From Gnomoniopsis sp. IMI 355080 (taxonomy: Eukaryota > Ascomycota > Sordariomycetes > Diaporthales > Gnomoniaceae), in the NCBI GenBank assembly GCA_027946555.1, contig JAPEVC010000001.1:186001-250000 (forward strand): DNA of 64,000 bases, given 5' to 3'. The notes beneath the pieces were generated by a model. It searched no databases and was not told the DNA's origin. It saw nothing but the letters and a program-made list of their open reading frames with translations. The position numbers were made by a program, and so were the translations under genes. Below are positions 1 through 12,400 of this stretch, piece by piece (within the stretch, counting starts at the first letter, position 1; each line of letters starts with the position of its first letter).

Positions 1-38
1 ACAAGACTCAGCACTTGGACGTAGACAACAAATCCACT

Positions 39-789
39 ATGTTCGCCAAACCTCGTCCGAAGAAATCGCCCCTTCCGCCACCATCCAAAAAGCGCAAGGT
101 GTACGCTATCGAAGAGATCGCTTTTGACAATTCGGCACGCGAAGAGTATCTGACGGGATTTCACAAGCGCAAGGTGCAGCGACAGAAGCATGCACAGGAG
201 GAGGCAGCAAAGCGGGCCCGGGAGGAGAAGGTTGAAATGAGAAAACAGGTTTGTCTTGTTCTCACCCGGATCAGTTGGTGCTATGGATCGAAAGCTGACA
301 TAGGATCTACGGAAATAGCTCAGAGAAGAGCGCAAACAGGAGGTCGAGGCACATGTCAAGAACATCGAAGCTATGCTGAAGGAGTCCAAGGTCGCTGGTC
401 TGGGTAGCGAAGAAGAGGAGGATGGGGAGACGGGCGATGAAGATGAATGGGGTGGGATCGAGGACACTGAAGAAGCAGCAGCGCCTACGCCGGACGTGCA
501 GCCTGTGGATCATGAGGAGGAGTATATCGACGAGGACCTGTACACGACTGTCAAGATTGAGGCGGTCAGTATTGACCGGGATGGACTGCACAACAAAGCC
601 GAGCTAGAGGACGACGCAGAGGATGAGGCCGCGGCAGAGAAGCGGCGCAAGGCGGAAGCTGAGGCAAAAGCAAAGAAGCCGAAGAAGGACCACCCTACTA
701 AGAAGAAGAAGAAGTTCAAGTATGAGTCGAAGTTCGAGAGACAGGCAACGAACAGGAAGAACAACAAGAGGAAAGGACCTCCTAAATAG
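39..789 (+). CDS. RRP17: Ribosomal RNA processing protein 17 (Nop25/NOL12 family)
   Basis: Two exons, 39..248 and 319..789, encode 226 aa. The 70-nt intron has a GTTTGT donor and a TAG acceptor, and the frame is kept (phase 0). The N-terminal half is basic and holds the family signature around YLTGFHKRK followed by a long charged helix (QRQKHAQEEAAKRAREEK). The middle is very acidic (about residues 85-160) and the C terminus is lysine-rich (KKKKKFKYESKFERQ), as expected for a nucleolar protein. In yeast the family member Rrp17 is a 5'-3' exonuclease acting on pre-60S rRNA. The start is the ATG at 39; a longer reading would need a TTG at 15. The gene lies 24 bp from the window limit at position 15, so an upstream exon cannot be excluded. 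It converges on tropomyosin. Confidence 0.88.
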
Positions 790-1147
790 TGCTGGACGAT
801 GTCCAGACTTAGATGACCAAATATGATACCCAAGCCATGAGAACTTCTGGTCGTCGAAGCATCAACAGAATTTCCATTTTTGAAATGTACTGTCCGACCA
901 TCTTCTAAAGCGCTGCAACCGCGAGAAGAAACAACTCCAATCGCAACAATGCTAATGACTCTGGATTTGCCTCCAAGATGTATCTGCTCGATCAAAAAGG
1001 AATGCGGCCGTGGCCGCAACCCATCACACGAAGCCTGCGCCTGTGAGGACACGAGACCCGTTGCAACATGGCAGCGCAGCAAACCCCTTCTGTCTGCCCA
1101 CATGACATGCGCTCCAACACCGCTCGCTCTTGTTGATGTCGGTATCT
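790..1147. other. Convergent 3' intergenic region
   Basis: This is the space between the stop of the RRP17-type gene and the stop of tropomyosin. It should hold both 3' untranslated regions. I see no further gene or strong repeat. Confidence 0.6.
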
Positions 1148-2165
1148 TTAGATGTTGCCAATCTCTGCCTGGAACTCCTCCAGCTCCTTCTTGATGTCGG
1201 CATACTTCTTGGCCATCTCCTCGTACTTGGTCTCCCAAGAGTCCCGCTCGGACTCAAGGGCCTGAACTTTTCGCTCGAAGTGGCCAGCCTTGACGTCGGT
1301 TTGTCGGAGCCTGGTGTGAAAGGAAGTCAGCGATGATGTTGAGTGGTCATGTGGACGATCGGGCTAAGAGGAGGTGGAAAAGAAAGGGGATAGAGAAGAA
1401 GAAACAGGGCAAAAAGCAAGCACCTCCAAGTCAGATAATCTTGGGACTTGAATGTGTAGTAGTCGGCTACATACTTCTCGTTGGCCTCACGGAGCGTCTT
1501 GTCGGCCTCCTCAGCCTCCTCCTCGAGCAACTGCAGGCGGCGAGTAAGAGCCTCGTTGGTAGAAGAGTGCTGGGTGCCGTCCTCGGCGGCCTTCTTGAAG
1601 TCCTTGATCATGGTCTCGAGCTTCTCGACCTCGGCCTCGAGCAGGCCGTTTTTGTGCGACAGCGAGGTAACCTCCTGCTCCTTTGCCAAGTTGTCCTGCT
1701 CCAGAGCCTTCATCTTTGCAGACATCTCCTCGACCTTTTGCGCCGAGTCGTCGGCCTCCAGACGGAGCTGGTTCATTTTCTGCGTGACGGATTTCAGCAT
1801 CGACATCTTGACCGTTCTTGGGGGGTGGGGATCGTTCGTAGAGTGCGTGATCAAGGGGAAGGAATGAGGACTGGCTTGAGTTCAAGTTCCCAAGTGTAGA
1901 GGCAAGAAACTCGGTGTTTAATGTGGTTGCTTGTCTGTTGCAACTGAGGCCGTAGTGTATCACCACCACAGCAGCAGGTAGACGTGACCAAGGTCGAGCT
2001 ATGCAGACGATGTGGCAGGGTAGCAAAAGTCACACAGTCGTTCGTTGAGCCAGGCAGTACACCTCAGCGCAACTTTGTGACCGTCGAACCCCTTTCTCCA
2101 AGTCCCAAATCTCAAGGTCATGAACTAGACTGCAAGAAGTGACTTACCTCCTTGATGCGATCCAT
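1148..2165 (-). CDS. TPM1: Tropomyosin
   Basis: Three exons on the minus strand, 2165..2148, 1779..1475 and 1310..1148, encode 161 aa, the usual fungal tropomyosin length. The first exon codes only for MDRIKE; the donor is GTAAGT. The second exon starts KMNQLRLEADD and ends after TLREANEK, and the third ends with FQAEIGNI. The whole chain is one heptad-repeat coiled coil without proline. The protein polymerises head to tail along formin-nucleated actin cables and rings. The first intron is 368 nt and contains an in-frame ATG at 1806 that reads directly into exon 2, giving a possible second isoform (see findings). All splice sites are GT-AG, and I am very sure of the family. Confidence 0.95.
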
Positions 2166-3106
2166 GGTGAATTAGTTGAGTAGAGCGAACAAGAACAAGG
2201 TTGGAGAAAGCTCGAATGATGGCAATGTGCTTTGCAGAAGTGTCGGGTTGTCAAGTGAAGAGGATGTTGAAGGGAGGAAAAGGAGACAATGGTAATCTAG
2301 TATCGAGTTGGCGACGGTGAGGTCTGGCCGTGAAGTGGCCAATGCTCTGGGTGTAATCAGAGTGCCCCTCACCTGATCCCTGGCTCCTGGGCCAGGATTT
2401 GCTGGCCTTCTACAGGTGGGGGCCGCTGCTTCCTCAGCACTTTGCTACTGCTAATAGTACTCCTATCTAGGTACCTGTGTTTGGTACCTATCCCCATTGG
2501 TACTGCCGTTGAACGGACCACAGGTTTGTCAGGGCCAGACAAAGGCCTAACGCATAGCCCAATGTATGTGTGTAGATAGCTACTCTTCTGAAACAAGCAC
2601 CAACAGAGCCATGTCCAATGAAATATTCCCCGCCACGAAGATTTACTTCAACTAGTCTTACATGGCAGTGCACTGGAAACCCAAGGCTGGCCTCCATTAG
2701 GTAAGTAATATGCACAGGCCAGATAGACCAGACAAGCCAAGGGTCTTTGTTTCTTGTGTGAAGTAATGCGACAGCGGCAGAGGCAAGGTTAGTGCATATG
2801 CAATCACAGGTACAGTAGTCGGTCATTCTTCCAGTTGCCCAGCAACCTTGATTAAATTATCTCCAAAGTCAACACACCCAACCTTGCCACCCACGCAACC
2901 TTAATTAAGATCCCACTCCCACCTACAAACTCTCCTTCTCATCGCATTGCATCAACATACAGAACCCCCTCATCTCGAGATCATCGGGATCACATACCGT
3001 ACAAGCGAGGTCACAAGCGAAGTGCACAAGGGCACGCAGCAAATTACAGTCTCATCTGCAGTGCTAACTTACACACATTCAGCCGATTACAGCTGGCGGC
3101 GACGAC
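2166..3106. other. Divergent intergenic region between tropomyosin and the 3.1 kb gene
   Basis: About 940 bp separate the divergent starts, so both promoters should lie here. There is a TAGGTACCT palindrome-like motif near 2467 and AC/CT-rich DNA just before 3107, typical of fungal leader regions. No coding region is supported; short open frames here lack codon structure. Confidence 0.5.
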
Positions 3107-4535
3107 ATGTTTGCAACACGCGATCAGGAGAATCTGGTTGCTATGCACCAGACAGCAACAAATGCAAAGCAACAGAATGCCAGGACACTGCAGCCAAAGA
3201 CACCGGGAACTCGGTTTCCAAAGACACCTCTGAAGGTTCCCCTTAACGATGAGAATGCAGCGCGTGGCTTGGGTGGAAAGAGCGTCCTGGCAAACAAAAC
3301 AAAGGCAGACAGGGCCCAGTTTGTGACGCCTGGAGGTGAGCGCTCCTTTCAACCTGCATTTCATTTTCATGCCTCTAGCCAGAATGTCTGCTTATGCAAA
3401 AGCCACAGAGCCCCGAACAGGCCGTCCCGTCCTCGGCGACAAGACCACAAATGCCAAAGCCAGAATCAGCCAGCCTGCAGCCGCCAAGACCCCAGCTGCC
3501 CGTGAGCTTGACGGCAGAGGTCAACTCCATCCTACTACTACAGGCCGGCCCAAGGCGTCAGCACCCAAAATCGATTCCTCTAAACTGCAGATCCTCCTTG
3601 ATAATTCTGACCCACTCTCGGACGACGTTGATACCAACCCCCCACCCCCACCAGAGCAGCCTTACGAGTCCGACGTTTTCCCAGCCGGTGTGCTCACCTT
3701 CGATGCCGCCAGGCCTGAGAACCGCATGAAGGGCTACTATGATTACTACCACAACCGCCGGGATGAGAACGGCATGACGCGCGTGGATCGGGAGATGAAG
3801 GTCAAGCAGGAGAGGCGGTTCCGGGAGGCGGACGCGCGGATTCGCAAGGACATGTATGAGGTGACATGGGATTTGGGGATTGGATCACCAGACAAGAAAT
3901 CCGTTCTTGCGCCTCAGGATACGAACAAGCCGGTTGTCCGTCCCGGCACAGCAGGCAAGGCAGCTCCTTCAACGCTGAACGCGCGCCGCGCAGCATCTGT
4001 GCTGGGTATTGCACCCAAGCCGGCTTCATCCACAACGACGACGGCAACACAGCGCAAGCCCCTCTCCGCCAAACCCGCAGGTTTTGACAGAAGCCTGCCC
4101 TCCTTCATGCAGCCCACCAAGGCCAGGCAACCCACCAGCACAACAACATCCATACTGGCCTCCCGCCCCAAAGTCCCCGCATCCTCCACAGCCGCCGGCG
4201 TCGCAGCCTCACGCAGCACGCTGGGCTACACCAAAGGTCGTAGCGCATCCTCGGCGCTGCACTCGCGTCGCAGACCCGAGGTCTCCGAGCCTGCCCGCGC
4301 GTTTTCTCGCTCCGAGAGCACCGCTTCAGATAGGACCATCACGCCTGCGAGTTACGCGCGAGACACGGCACAGACGAAGCCCGAATTCGTGTCAATTTTT
4401 GATGTGCCGCTTGAGGAGGACGACGCCGATCTTTTCGGGCCCGCTGGTGACGATGCTCTGCTTGGAGGTGAACAGGTGCTGCGGTCGCTGGATGATGGTG
4501 AGGAGGACGAGTTTCGGCTGCAACTGGAGCTGTGA
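3107..4535 (+). CDS. Conserved Pezizomycotina protein of unknown function
   Basis: Two exons, 3107..3335 and 3379..4535, encode 461 aa. The 43-nt intron (GTGAGC...CTCTAG) is very short but keeps the frame and joins VTPG to ARMSAY. The protein is mostly disordered. Conserved-looking blocks are a TPGTRFPKTPLKVPLNDEN segment (about 28-46), an RTGRPVLGDKTTNAKAR segment (about 87-103), and a more ordered PYESDVFPAGVLTFDA/RMKGYYDYYHNRRDENG block. Serine/alanine-rich sequence follows and the C terminus is acidic (about the last 55 residues). I recognise this as a family conserved in filamentous fungi but cannot name its function. The N-terminal DEN and RxxL-like stretches recall cell-cycle degrons such as those of securins, but that resemblance is weak. 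The start ATG is the first in frame after CT/AC-rich leader DNA. Confidence 0.82.
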
Positions 4536-5557
4536 TGCTCTCTTGTTGAGGGTCAGTAATTGACACAGGGATACGAGGGTATAATGCTACTACGAGGTAC
4601 ATGATAGGAAGGCGTTTGGACATTGGGAATCATATCGGCAGTGCGCCTGGCCTGGGGGTATCGGTCGAAAGGAAAGTTCAGGGTCTGGTACGGTATGGCT
4701 TGGTCTGTCTTTTGCGGTATATCTACAGGATCAAGGAAAATATCAGCAAAGTTAGCCTTGGACAGGGCGAGGTATGAGCGTAGCTTGACCAGGACTGTTT
4801 CGGTATGCATAGATCGGTGGACAAATGCAAGCAGCTCTGATACAAGAAGCACGATCTTTCATGCGGTTTTTCACGATCCATTTGGTTGTGTACAATTGCC
4901 GTCTATGATCCACAAATTTTGAATTTGCGATCGCGCTTTCCAGGGCAAAGCGTACGCGAGCTGGCCATATTAAACCCTGTCGATTCTTGTTTATGGCAAC
5001 TAGAGACGTCTCGATGCAAGTCGAGAGCTCACTCGCACTTCTCCGTCCTCGCAACCTTCCCACTCTACACCGCATCGGATCAAGCTAGCGATCAAGCCAG
5101 CTGGCTATATACAACGTCCAATTCGGTAGTAGGGCCCGCGTTCCATCTCTCTTTGCCTAATTAGTCCGCTTTCTCTGTCTGGCGCGTGTGCCATACCATC
5201 TCTTCGCCCCGAGTACCTGTCTGTAGAAAGACACGTACTGTCAGAATCTTCTTGCTTTTTTTTTTCTTTCGCTCAAACACCTGACCAGTCCCCCTGGATG
5301 CGAATTGACCCTAGCCTGATGATCCGTCCCACCCAATGCGTGTTATATAACCGAAGCAGCCGAAAAAAACTCGAAAGCCAAACTCCAGCTACCAAGAAGC
5401 ACAACGTCTTTTGCGGAGCAAAGCCCTTTGTTGCTCACTCTCGCCGCGGGTGCCTCAGACACCAGCTCAGCTTCGCAAATAGAAACAAGCCTTCGAGAGA
5501 ACCAATGGTGACCGAGCGATGGGAAACCACCGGGGGAGTATCGCGTCCTACGATGCA
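4536..5557. other. Convergent intergenic region
   Basis: About 1 kb between the stop of the 3.1 kb gene and the stop of SET1. Open frames of up to about 110 codons occur on both strands but none shows splice structure or recognisable motifs. A T-rich tract lies near 5255-5268. Confidence 0.5.
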
Positions 5558-8500
5558 TCAATTGAGGAAACCCTTGCACTCTGCGGTCCCGCAGAGGCAA
5601 GGGATACGATCTTCAGAGTGGATCTCCCGATCGAATTTGTAGTCGTATGTCAACTCCTCGTCTGCAACCATGTTAGTTAAGTAGCCCACAAACGCTTCAT
5701 AGCCAATCTATGTCAAAGGTGGTAGCTTACTTTGACCAACAGCCCTCTCAGCATAGATGACAATACGCTTCGTTCCCTCCACTCGAATGATGCTGGCTTT
5801 GCAGTTTGGCGCACAGCTGTGGTTAATAAATCGCGCGATACCACCCTTCTTGGTGGCGTCGATGACAGTATCATCGTCGATACGAAACAAGTAGCTGCTT
5901 CCGATGCCGCTCTTGGTGTATTGGATCTCGCGAAGATCTGCGATCTTCTGGCGCACTTGCTCGCCGACATATTCGATAATCATGTCGTCCTTGGCGATGT
6001 TCTCCATTGCATACAAGCCCCAGTTGTGAATTGCCGACCGCGCAAACTTGACAGGCTTCTTGCGCTTCTTGAGCTGATTGAATCGCAGTACATCAGACGC
6101 TTGACCAAACACCTTTTGTGTCTTCTCGAGCGAAGAATTGTGGTCACGCTGCTTGGCTCGCGTGTCACGAGCATTGCTCTGCGAATGATCTGGAGCAACA
6201 CGGGTGATGTTGACCTCCGCCATTGCCTTAACCTTGCCACCCTTACCAGCCTTCTCGCGTTCCTCACGGGCTTTCTGCACTTTGATGTGATGCGGCAGAT
6301 ATTTGGACTTCTCGGAATTGAGTATTTTCTTGATGCCCTCCGTGCGCGCACAACCTGTGGAATTGGGCACGTAGTATCCTTCAATAGGAACAATCTCGCC
6401 AGATCCATCCCAAGAATTGAGCTCCCTGATACGATCCCGTTTCCAGAGCCATGCTTGGGGATCGCCTATGTCTTCGGCCGGGAATTTCTTCTTGAGCTTG
6501 CTGACATTCGGCTTATCCTTGTCTCCAATAGCCAAGGTTTGCATTGACTCGATGTCCAGCTTGAACTTCGGTGGGAGGACCAGTGCTTTGCCAACATAAT
6601 CTGGGTAGAGATCCGGGTCCGGCAAGGGCTTACCGGTGGTCGAGACCTCAGGTTCGGGCTTGGGCTCCGGTGGCGGTGTGGGTTGTTTGGGAGACTCAGT
6701 CTGCAATTCAGCCTCCAGCTCAAAAATTTCTTGCTGCTGTTGCTTAAGAGCCTCACGTTCCTCGAAAATCTGCTTTTTGGATTTTCTCTTGGACTTCGTT
6801 GTGCTTTTCTTGGTATCCTTGCCCATGGGCGCGGGGGTGAGTAGTCGAGACTCGTCGTCATCCTTGTCTTCAACGTCAACCAAGGAGACATCAGCTGAAG
6901 CATCACGAATCGGATACCCTGTTTCGATGCGATCAATCGTGACGCCGAATAGCTCTTCGTCGCTCTTCTTCTGACGCTTGATTGCTGTCTCCACATGTAG
7001 ATCTAGTTTTCTCTTCTTGGTCTGTGGCAGAGCGAAGCTAGCCTCCGTCATCGAGTCGTCCTCCGCAGGGCCCCAGTCATCTTTGATTTCCTCATCCGTA
7101 CTCATACGGCTTCGAGGCCGAGACTCGGGTTCCTCAGTGTCCCTCACCACAGAATCTCTGTGGTCGGCTTCATCCTCGGATTCGCCATCGCTGTCTGCAT
7201 GTTGCAAGCGGTGATGAAGCGATCGGAAAGCCGTACGGGAAGAGTGCGGCCGCTCTCTAGCAAAGGGGTCGGTAAATCCAGATTTGCGGCCGAGAGTACC
7301 TCTCTTAGCCTTTCGAATACGTGGCAACGCAGCCACATCAAGATGCTTTGTGCGACGCTCGATGGGATCTGCCCTCGAATTAGGAGTACTCGCTGGAGAT
7401 TTGTCGCTATCTTCGAAGAGCAGGGCGGGAATCTTAGGGGCCTCCGGATCCTGAAGATTGAGCTTGCTGCGCTTGACAGCATGGTTGGCGGGATCTAGGT
7501 ATTGGAAGAGGGTAGGCGCAGCCAACTTTTGGCGAATGTGCTTGATGAGGTGCTCGACCATCTCCCGTTGTACCACATCCGCAGCCTCTCGGACTGGATC
7601 AAAATTGTTCGCCCGTTCACGCTTCTCGTCCTCCAAATCCCTCAAGTCCTCTCGCCTAGCGCGTTCTTTATCGTCTCGCCTCGGGGGATCGATGGCAGCG
7701 GGTCGTCGTGGTGGGCTGCGGCTTCGTCTCCGGTAAGTCAGGGATGTCGAGTTGATTTGTGGCTTTCCGTCTGTGCCGAATAGGTGAAGATCCAACTTCA
7801 GCGTGTACGTGAAGAATGCGGTGCCCTGCGCGTTGATATGGCACCGCTCTGCTTCGGAGCGCCCCAGCGTCGAGTCTGGGAAGATGATGTAGTACCCTGT
7901 GCGGTCCGCTCGAATGTCTGTGAAGCGAAAGGTCTTAAGTCGTTTCTTCATGTGCTCAATCGTAGTGGGCATGACAGGTACATATTCATGTGCGACGAAG
8001 ACATATGGCTCCCTCTTCAGGTTGGTTGTAATCGGCGTCTGCTCAATGAGGCTCGAGACCCGCGCACTCATAGACAATGGACGTGCCTCCAAAACTGGTG
8101 GCTGTCGAAACGCAGCGGGACCCCGGGGCGCCGTCGGAGGCGGCCCAGGGATAAGCTCTTTCGAACGTGGTGCTGTAGGAATGGATTTCTGAGGCGGAGG
8201 CTGCTTCTCTTGGTTGTCCCTCAAAGCATCTTCTAGCATGCGCCGGCTCTTTTTGCCGTCCGGGTCGAACTCAACCCGGACTTGGTAGGACTCAATCTTC
8301 CTGCCGTTCATGTTTCGTACAGCGCGCTTCGCAGCATCAATGGCCAGTACCGGGACTGGGCGGGTCCTGTTGGGCTTCGAGTCTTTGTATCGGAAGGTAG
8401 CAAACCCAAGGAAGCTCCCCGTGTCGGGATGCATCTTGTTACTGCTTTCTGCCACATCACCAAAGCCACCAAAGATGGCGGCAACTCTGCTGAAGGTGAT

Positions 8501-9450
8501 GAGTGGATTGAAGCCAGCGACAACGATCTGGGTTGGAGGCCCAGGGCCTACGGAGGTTTTGGGGTCCCATGCATAGGGCTTCACGTTATATGGCGCCTGT
8601 CGCAATCGAGACTTGGGAAGGTGATAGTCGACATTAATGTAGTCGAGGCGACTGCCTTTTGCGAGTCGAGGATCGGCTGGCGGGGGAGCGTCATCTTCCT
8701 GTACACATCAATTTTATTAGCCTATTTCACCAGAAACAGAAGATGACGCTCCCCAAGCCGGGCCGGGTATATATATCTACGTACCAAACCAAACTCCTTG
8801 TATTTCGGTTTCTTTTTATCTCGCGATGATCGATCGGCGGGTATGTCATGGACGGCTCTAATCACTTGAACACGCAGTGAGGGGTCTCGGGCTGGTATGC
8901 GGTGAGATGTATTGGCTGTGACGGGTGCATCGCCATTCTCACGACGAGTATTGGGGTTCAAAGCGGAACCGTTGGTATGGGCGGGATATAAAGAACTGAA
9001 TGTATCCGGCTTGGCTGGATTGGGGCCGACGGGAGGCGATGGCGAATCGATGGTCGTAAGCGGGGTGACATATGAGTATGAGGATGAGTTTTTTGAGGCG
9101 GTGGCGGCGTTGGCGCGCATCGAAGAGGCGTTGCTCGTGTTGGAGCTCTCCGAACCAACAGTGTTGGGTATGTCCGCGCGGAGGATGTCGATATCATCAG
9201 CTGGGGTTTGAGCAGGGGCTGGTATGGAGGGGTCCCGGCTGGATGTCGCGACAGTATGATCATCGGATGGATTTGTCGCGCTAGGGACAGATTGGTGATT
9301 GAGGGCTGGCTTGTCCGCAAGTGCGGATGACGGCAACTCCTGCAATTCCCTTTTGGCCTTCTCCTTCTCGCGCTCCATGGCTCGGTCCCTAGCAGCCCTG
9401 GGAGCGGCCGGGAAGAACTGGGCGAAGCTCGCACTGGAGGGGCGAGTCAT
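5558..9450 (-). CDS. SET1: COMPASS histone H3 lysine-4 methyltransferase Set1
   Basis: Three exons, 9450..8785, 8698..5731 and 5661..5558, encode 1245 aa; the introns are 86 and 69 nt with GTACGT and GTAAGC donors. In order: a disordered N terminus starting MTRPSSASFAQFFP; the KYKEFGLEDDAPPP segment conserved in fungal Set1, spanning the first splice junction; an RRM fold (about 279-366, TQIVVAGFNPL); a Set1-associated region (about 450-530); a long acidic/basic linker; the N-SET region (about 935-1040); and the SET domain (about 1103-1225) with YVGEQVR, RFINHSCAPNC and NEELTYDYKF. The post-SET CLCGTAECKGFLN ends the protein. The catalytic and zinc-binding residues are present. The enzyme is nuclear and methylates H3K4 as the catalytic subunit of COMPASS. 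An upstream TTG in frame is preceded by a stop, so the ATG at 9450 is the start. Confidence 0.97.
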
Positions 9451-12400
9451 CGTGTCCCTGTCGGTGGCAGCAGCGGCGGCGGCGGTAGCGACGAATGTAG
9501 ACACCTTTTTACCACTTCCGCCGTCCTCCAACCATCATTTCGCGCGGGTTTGAATGAGAGTGTCGATACCATTCATGTGCGGGTTGATGGAAATGAGAGT
9601 GATCGTCGCGTTAGGGAGGCGCGTCGTGACACGCGACAGATGGGAAAGGGAACAAACGCCCTGAGCTTTTCTGAGAGGGCGCAGGCGCAGGGGGGCGGGT
9701 ATGGAGATGGGAGGACGGCAGCGAATGGGAATTTGGTTTGAGATGAGCGTCCCAGTTCGAGTTTGCCAATGACGTGAGACGGGCGTCGGGCGTCGGATCT
9801 GTAATTGACGGGCCTCTTTGAGAGCCTGTAGTCGGCGTGCTGTAATCTGCAGCTGGCCAGGAGCTGAAGGGGCTCAAGTGCTGCTAATGCGGGCAAGACG
9901 AAAAAGTTGAAAAGTGCTGGCGACTCAGCAAATAAAGGCGACCCCTATGGCTTGTTACAGCTGTGACGGGGTGGAAAAGGCTGTAGACATACAACAAAGC
10001 AGATTGCTTGGGTAAAAGATGGTTGTGTCGGAAGGGCAGGGTCTTGCGAAAGGAGTTGGGGCAAAAGTCGATGGGCTTGCGCTTGTCGGCTTCAAGACCC
10101 GAAGATCAGGGAGGGCGCGACTTCTGCACTTTGGGCAGCAGGGGGCATGCGCTCCAAGGCCCCACCCGCTATTGCTGATTGGCTACCTGATCGCGACTGC
10201 CTCTGCGACTTGCACCGCTCAGACTATGAGACCCTACCGAGCTTCAGCTGGCTATGGCTGTGCTGTGGCGCACACTGTGGCTAATGGTGTTCAACCTCAC
10301 CTCAACTTTCGTGTGCCATCTTCCAAGAGAGGAGCCATACTGTTTCTTCAAGAAAATTTGAGAACATGCTATTTATTTGTCTAATGGCTGACTTGGATTT
10401 GGTCTGATATTCACCAGGGGTAGCGTTATGTCACACCTGTTATGCCTCGTACTCTATGCATCTTGTTCTCACCTTAGTGAGTATCCTGACACCTGTGATC
10501 TCGAGGAGCTGGGATATAGGTGCCACAAAGTATATCGAATGTTTCCACGGCTTCCGCTTTTCACCATTGCGTTTTATTATCTTTCTTCCACATTGAAAGC
10601 CATCCTATAGGGAGCATGTGTGATGATATGTGAAAATGTATTTGGAATGTTACCTTCTCCCCAGGTACTGTACATTTGGACTGCTACCTTGGACAATACG
10701 ACTTCACTGAGGATAGTAGATACTTCTTCCCACTGGAAGATTCTTGCCCCTGAGTATATATATAATTGCAGTCTTCAGGTTGCCAAAGGAACTCCTGTCC
10801 TTTTTTCCTTTACCTTTTTTTATATAGTTCTTGTCGGACTCATCTTCAATAGAGCTACTTAAGTATCACAGCTTCACCCGAGGCAATTGTGGTATATTGA
10901 TATCTTCCATCGACGTTTCACTCACAGGCGTCTCCCAATCCTGCATCGAAGCATCGGAAAAGCAGACAAGGGAGCTTTCAGTCCCGAAGGCACAACACAA
11001 CCAACATGATGACCCGCTCCTGAGCTGGTTTGCTCGATTGATTCAGGGAGTCACAAGAACATGGCTTCCAATGGAACAAACCGCCAAATCAGCCGTGGAT
11101 TCAAGTAAAGGTCTGCATCGGCTCAGTTAAGAAGCTATTGTTGAAGCATGAAGTCTACTTCATTTGGTCGCTGGAAGAAAGCTGTGTAGATCATGGTGAC
11201 TACCCTAGGGTACCTTGGGATTAAGCCTTCATTTTGATTGAACAAAGTAACCACAAAGCTGCCATGGATGCCATCTTCACCATATTTATCAATGCCTTAC
11301 AGTTTATCTTACACCCTAAATACCGTTTCTTATCTCATATAATTGAGCAACTGTTGAACTATCCGCATCGTGATTTCTAAGGCGCCAGTCTTCCAGCAGC
11401 CAGACCTTGGAAGCCAAGAGGCAGCTGTAAGTGACTGGCTCTTGTCCTTGGCCTTGGCGATTAATTTCTTGTTTATTAATTTCCTCTCTTGTAAAAACAA
11501 AGAAAAGGGCAGTACCTTGACAAGTATTGATTGCTATATGACCTGTCTATATGAACCCTTGAAAGGTTTATATTCAACTTCGCGTGCATACTATGCAGTA
11601 AAGCAAAGTCACGTATACTTGGATATCTAATCAATCGACTGAAATTTTCACACATTAACTGGACGCATTCTTGTTTTGCCTCACAATTCCTTAAAGGTTT
11701 CTTCTTCATTGGCTACCCAAGTAGACCTGAAGCGACACAGTACACTCTTCTTTGCAGTGACCGGTTGAAGTGATCAGTGGAGCCGCATCCGTTATCTTGC
11801 AATATTCAATTGACATCAGTAGAGGAAACTGTAACCTACTTGTTGCCTTCCTTTCCCACCCGATTGAGCCATCTTGGTCAACCTGTAGAGTCTTATGTGT
11901 TTCCTAGCGAGCAAAATGAGGGTGAGTCAAGGCTTGTGGGGGCCGTATCGCTCAACCACACCACAACCAAACCATCTGTACAAGGCGTAGAGGCATGAGT
12001 CGGACGGCAATCTCAAAATCCCGCAGAGCTGCCCTATCATTTCTGATTCACCGAGCAATTATCACACTTCCGTATACATTTATATTTCACTAGGTACCTA
12101 TCATTTAGCGCGTTGCTGAAAGTTTTTTTTCCGTACCCTCCCTTTATTTGCGCGAAACTGGTAATTTCTATGTTGTGTGTCAGCTCTGAATAATCTGAGA
12201 CCAAAGGTCAGAAGATACGATACATAACTGATAATCCTCAATTACAATCTTAATCAGCATCCTTGCCGCAAACATTGACAGTGTTCAATATTTTAGCTCT
12301 TTTTGAAAACTATGGGCACAGCCGAGGCCTATGTAGAAATTCTTGTCTGCTTAGCAATTGTCTTCTTGCTCTAGCCCCTAATAGGCCTTGTGATGATTTG

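Noticed and set aside
510..1238. 242-codon open frame on the minus strand across the RRP17-type gene and its 3' flank
   Set aside because: It is the antisense shadow of the charged, GAG/AAG-rich RRP17 exon and of tropomyosin exon 3 in another frame; no family resemblance.
10019..10384. 121-codon open frame upstream of SET1
   Set aside because: No recognisable residues or introns; sits in GC-rich promoter DNA where chance frames are long.
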